In this document: piece after piece, positions 60,036 to 64,000 of the stretch
Layout: the number at the start of each line of letters is the position of its first letter
How positions within the stretch are numbered: the first letter of the stretch is position 1
Source: Scedosporium boydii
Taxonomy: Eukaryota; Ascomycota; Sordariomycetes; Microascales; Microascaceae
Assembly: GCA_002221725.1 (NCBI GenBank)
Contig: NJFT01000073.1
Coordinates: forward strand, 108,085 to 172,084
Length of the DNA: 64,000 nt
Reading direction: 5' to 3'
Notes under the pieces: generated by a model
The model's input: only the letters and a program-made list of their open reading frames with translations
Told to the model about the DNA's origin: nothing
Databases searched by the model: none
Made by a program: the position numbers and the translations under genes

Positions 60036-62702
60036 ATGGCCATGCCTAAATCTTACACTATCAAAGACCTCCTTCAGTTGAGGACTGACGGTATTGCCAC
60101 CGTAACTCCAGCCGAAATGAAAAGGATCTGCGACAAAGCTGGCGCAGGTAAGTCGTCCTCTGTATTCTGGAGAGCATTTAGAACCACCCGACTCTGACTA
60201 CTTCTTTAGGAGAGATTTCCGTTTCGAACGCGAACAAGAAATCCGCCCACGGTGAGAGGGGCCGAGAGCGTCGTCGGACACTCACGCAGAAAACCTCATC
60301 AAGCGATTCTAGGGATGTTGTTGTGACCCTCCCGGAGGCTAGTGAATGGCATTACCGCGGAAGAACCGGCCCCGAAGCCGCCGCAACGCAACCTATTCCA
60401 GCTCCTACCGGCCTTGGGGCCCAAAAGGATGAGGGTTTCCAGAGATTCTATAAAGCTGTTGTCTCGCCCACTCATGTGCGAGTTACTGCTGGTGGAAGGA
60501 TTGTCCCCAACACTAGGGGCGCTCAATCTCCCAACCAGAAGAATGAGAGCCCTGCTGAACAGCAACCGAACAACCATGTCGAAACCCAACCGGCTCAGGA
60601 GCAGGCACCTGCCGGAGCTTCTGTTCCGTTGCCTATCGGGTATCCTGCGCCTTGGCCGGGCTATCCTGCTGGCCTATTCGGGCCGCAACAGTTTCCCTTT
60701 CCTCATATCCCTATGGGATTTAACTTTGCCAGCGGCCTCGCGGTTCCTCAAGCCGTTGGTCGAAGCGGATATGGGCAAGTCGGCGACTCGATTGGCCCCC
60801 AGGTGGCCTCCCATGGCCAGGGTCTAGATGGGGCAGGAGGGGTCAGAATGCCGCCCACAGGCCAGTTCGATGCCTCTCGGCCATGTTTCCTTAATGGCCA
60901 GTGGATGCTCCCGCTTGGTACCTCGCCGTATCCGTACGCACTCCATCCCCTTATGGCATCACCTGGATATATGGGAGGGCAATACGCTGGCTCTATATTG
61001 GGTCAGGCACAGATACACGCTCAAATGTCGGCCGGGAGTGCACCATATCCCAACTTTGATGCGCAAGGAACCCAGAATGCGGGGATCCACCGTCCTACAC
61101 CGCTTGGAGCACCGACGACGCCTCCCATTTCGTCAATCCGTCCGAGCCAGATCACACGGTCTCACATCGAGTCTCTCAAACAGAATCTGAAGCGAGTGGA
61201 GGATCAACTTCAGTACAATGTCCACCAGATCGACGTAAAGCATATGGAGGGCCTTGCCAGGGAAATCCGGCACTCCATCAAGGCCTTGGAGGATGCTCTG
61301 CCAAGGCAGCTGGAGTTCGAAGAATTGCATTACCCTAAACCGGAGAAGCAAGAACCGAGACTCAACGGTATACCCTTTGGCTCAGTAGGCCTACAGGCCA
61401 CAGCTGGGGGCGGCTCGACGATCAAAGAGAACGGTGTTCCGAGCCAAGCTACTGCAAAGCCCAGCAAGGCAGCGCGGGGAATATTTTCTGGTGACAACCA
61501 CACCTTCCCAAGATCCGTGAGTTCGGATAGCGACCAGTCCAGGCAGTTTTCTGGTTTGCCAATGACGGCAGCTGCTGCAACCCCTTTCCAGCCTTCAGTG
61601 CAACCTTCGAACCACGGGCTAGGATCAAGCTCCGAGGATGGCTACAAGGAGTCTAGGGAGGCAGCTCGAAAGAGGCTCATGTCTCTCGGAGGTAATAGCT
61701 TCCGCGAAATGGCAATAAACTTGACGGCGAAGGAGCATGGCACTCCTGTCCATGGCAAGGCAAATGCCCATCAGAATGGTTTCATCGGAGCAACCAACAA
61801 CGCAAAATTGACCATTCAACAGTCTTCCCAGCAACGCCCGTATCTGGTTGGCAGTCTTCCTCCGGGTTCCAATTCGAAGGACGCCGCACATGGAAATTTC
61901 ATATATCCCCGTGAGCTGACGGCTGAGGAGATCAGAGCTCGGCATCTATACTGGGGCCAGGCTCCCCGTTCAGCAATGAAGGGCTTGCCGAAATTTGACG
62001 GCAAGGATTTCTACCCTCCGTCCCCATCGAAGGTGCGAGAAAATGCTGTGCTGGGGGCCCTGGGAACCATCGATTCATCCCAGACCGCCACCGATCCTTT
62101 CTCGTCGACAGATTCTCGTAAGACCGAGGGACCCACCATTGCCACGAGCTGCTCCGAATCCGAAGATTTGGTAAACGGACATTCCAAGAAGAAAAAGGAT
62201 GGAAGTAATGTGAGAGAAAATCAATCAATATCTGCGATGCAGCGCATGGGATTTTATTAACAGTATTCCGCAGGGTTTCGAACAACCGAAGATCGTTCGA
62301 GTTCGCCGTCAGGAGGAGCCTTCGAGGTAGGAATTTTCTCACTGATGGTATTTTTTTCTTTTTTCGAGGTGATAGGGATGCTAATTCGGAACCAACAGCG
62401 GCCGGAAAGGAAATGACCTGTTGCAAAGCATGCTGAAGAAAGGAAGTCCCAGCAGCAATGCGCTTCCCGGAGAAGTCACGTCGACTACGGCTCACGGTCT
62501 TCTCCCTCAATACGGAGGACACGCTGCAGCTTCCTTGACGCCTACGATTGCCAACACGGCATCTTCTAGGGGGTCCACATCCAAGGGTAGCGAGCACGAA
62601 GATAAAACCGGAGCCACGGGTTCATTGGCGGACAAGCGGGGTGAGAATCGGCCACCCTTCGACGACACATTGGGAGAGCCGGTGCGCCACTTGCGAATCT
62701 GA
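60036..62702 (+). CDS. Probable eIF4E-binding protein, large and low complexity
   Basis: Exons 60036..60147, 60210..62209, 62274..62326, 62399..62702 give 822 aa. The N terminus is M-A-M-P-K-S-Y-T-I-K-D-L-L-Q-L-R: residues Y7, L12, L13 form Y-x4-L-phi, the canonical eIF4E-binding motif, in the same N-terminal place as in yeast Caf20 and close in sequence to its Y-T-I-D-E-L-F-Q-L-K. Such proteins repress cap-dependent translation by competing with eIF4G. A basic patch follows (about 55-62) with W-H-Y-R-G-R near 86. Residues about 140-340 are Pro/Gly/Gln/Tyr-rich, 350-410 is one helical or coiled-coil segment, and the rest is disordered, ending in a helix around L-L-Q-S-M-L-K-K-G. An ATG at 60042 is an alternative start. 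The motif is seen; the function is inferred. Exon 3 is small (53 nt), so its borders are less certain. Confidence 0.8.
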
Positions 62703-63373
62703 GCAATGGCGGCTAACCACTGCTACATCTTGTTTGCGAGATATGTGCAGAGAGAGTCAGCTACAGAGATTTCTCAGCATACTTAGGGTTGTTATCGTCA
62801 TAGGGGGCATGCATGTTTGGAGGTTGCGTGGGGAGGAAGTATATCAGTTAGAGAGCACATGGAACAGTGAGGGAAGAATAAGGTATCGGAACAATTATTT
62901 AGGGTCGGGGTGAGGCTCGAGGAGAGGCAATGATACTCTCTCTGTATAATTCCGGAATAACCATCAGGTTTATGGAAGATTACTCACAGTAGTAGAGACT
63001 AGATCCCAACCAATAGAGAGAATAGTGTTTGAGAAAGTCTATGTTCGATGCCCGAGGCGAGGAGAGAGAGAACGGGGAAGGCCGTCCATGACAACCCAGA
63101 TGGATAGGCACCGAGACACTAGGATTGTGTTGGAGAGACGAGTGAGGTGGGAGAATAGGATGAAGATGATTGGTATTATTACTCTACAGACCGGAAAACC
63201 CTGATAACTCCGTGGTGTCTTGTTCAAAGCAAAGACAAAATAAGAATAGCCCAACGAACGACGTATGCATAACTGAACAGGTGGATGTGTGGTGACTTTA
63301 TGTAATAACACATTCCACGACTGATAGAAAAAGGAGGATTCTAGCAATGGTTGAAAAAAGCGACCGGGTGGGA
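62703..63373. other. Convergent 3' flanks of the 4E-binding and Vti1 genes
   Basis: 671 bases, no gene seen. Purine-rich 3' flank on the right side. Confidence 0.6.
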
Positions 63374-63989
63374 TCACCTGAACTTGCTGAAAATGACGGC
63401 CATGATGAGGAGGACAAGCACGGTGATGATGGCGATGGTGATTACCCGGTTGGTAGCCATCCTACAGAAACGAAGAAAAAAAAAAGGTTAGCTGCGAATT
63501 GCCCCAGTTTTACACAACATCCATCAAGCAAAGGGAACAGACCTACGGGCCATGCCCCTCAGCGTCTTAACGCTCCTATCGACATAACCCTCACTCTGCC
63601 CCAGCACGCCCTGCGTATGCAGAATGGTCTCCCTCTGCTGATGCAGATCCGCCAGGGCCGCCGCGCCGATAGCCTCCGTCTCGTTAGCGAGGGCCTGCGA
63701 AGCCTTGAGGCGCTGGGTTGAGCGATCGAGGCGCTCGGTGCCCGAGAGGAGCTGCTGGCGTTGGGCGAGCTGGATGTCGGCGTTGGCGGAGGAGGAAGGG
63801 TTCTCGGGGTCGTCGCGGTAGCGGGCGCCGAAGAGGGAGGCGCGGTCGGAGGCGAGGGAGGCGAGCTTGGATTTTGCGGCGGAGACGGCAGATTCGTGGG
63901 TCCGGAGGCGGGAGTTTATTTTGGGGCGTTGGGAGGAGGGGATGTTTTGTTTTTCGAGGCGCATTTGGGCGAGCTGGTTTTGGGGGGAT
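63374..63989 (-). CDS. vti1: Vesicle transport v-SNARE Vti1 (partial; 5' exons beyond the right edge)
   Basis: Two minus-strand exons are visible, 63989..63543 and 63461..63374; the earlier exons lie past 64000 (an acceptor AG is at 63991-63990). Vti1 is a Qb-SNARE that works in Golgi-to-endosome and vacuolar fusion. The visible part starts within the N-terminal Habc bundle (Q-L-A-Q-M-R-L-E-K-Q). The SNARE helix runs from about A-Q-R-Q-Q-L-L to G-M-A-R-R, with L-H-Q-Q-R-E-T-I around the zero-layer glutamine. The last exon encodes only the anchor: M-A-T-N-R, then a 20-residue hydrophobic helix and F-S-K-F-R. The final intron (63542..63462) separates the SNARE helix from the membrane anchor. 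Convergent with the 4E-binding gene. Confidence 0.95.
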
Positions 63990-64000
63990 CTGTGTGTTAG

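Overview
This window is nuclear DNA of a filamentous ascomycete, most likely a Sordariomycete. The evidence is short introns (about 50-180 bp) with GTRNGT donors and CTAAC/CTAAT-type branch sites, clearly fungal orthologues with Pro/Ser/Thr-rich fungal extensions, and single-copy housekeeping genes separated by untranslated DNA. I could not name a genus. I see no rRNA or convincing tRNA gene, no transposon ORF and no CRISPR.

Layout, left to right. Positions 1-158 hold the last two exons of a PHD-finger gene, probably ING-type. A gene-free 5 kb follows. An F-box/leucine-rich-repeat protein (5102-7187, +) and the V-ATPase a subunit (8370-11340, +) lie in tandem. The V-ATPase gene converges on the mRNA 3'-end endonuclease Ysh1/CPSF73 (11934-15146, -). 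Ysh1 diverges from TFIID subunit 4 (15862-17940, +). A nitrilase-family amidase with a mitochondrial presequence (18779-20029, +) closes this block. About 20 kb (20030-39858) then holds no gene I can recognise. It is studded with the 9-mer TACGAAGTA / TACTTCGTA and contains one plausible 33-codon ORF. Genes resume with ARPC5 (39859-40621, +) converging on a complex I assembly methyltransferase (40900-42018, -), then AP-2 alpha adaptin (43198-46633, +) converging on the PLP-homeostasis protein (47966-48967, -). Next come a type II membrane protein that looks like a degenerate glycosyltransferase (49719-51596, +) and a small SET-domain protein (52224-53722, -). A second gene-poor stretch (53723-60035) precedes a large low-complexity protein with an N-terminal eIF4E-binding motif (60036-62702, +), which converges on the v-SNARE Vti1 (63374 to the right edge, -).

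Functionally this is a housekeeping neighbourhood, not a pathway cluster: acidification and trafficking (V-ATPase, AP-2, Vti1, ARPC5), mRNA synthesis, processing and translation (TAF4, Ysh1, 4E-binding protein), and mitochondrial or metabolite repair (complex I factor, amidase, PLP protein). Genes are mostly arranged as convergent pairs. Gene models were spliced by eye: every exon junction was checked for GT/AG and reading frame, but none for transcript evidence.
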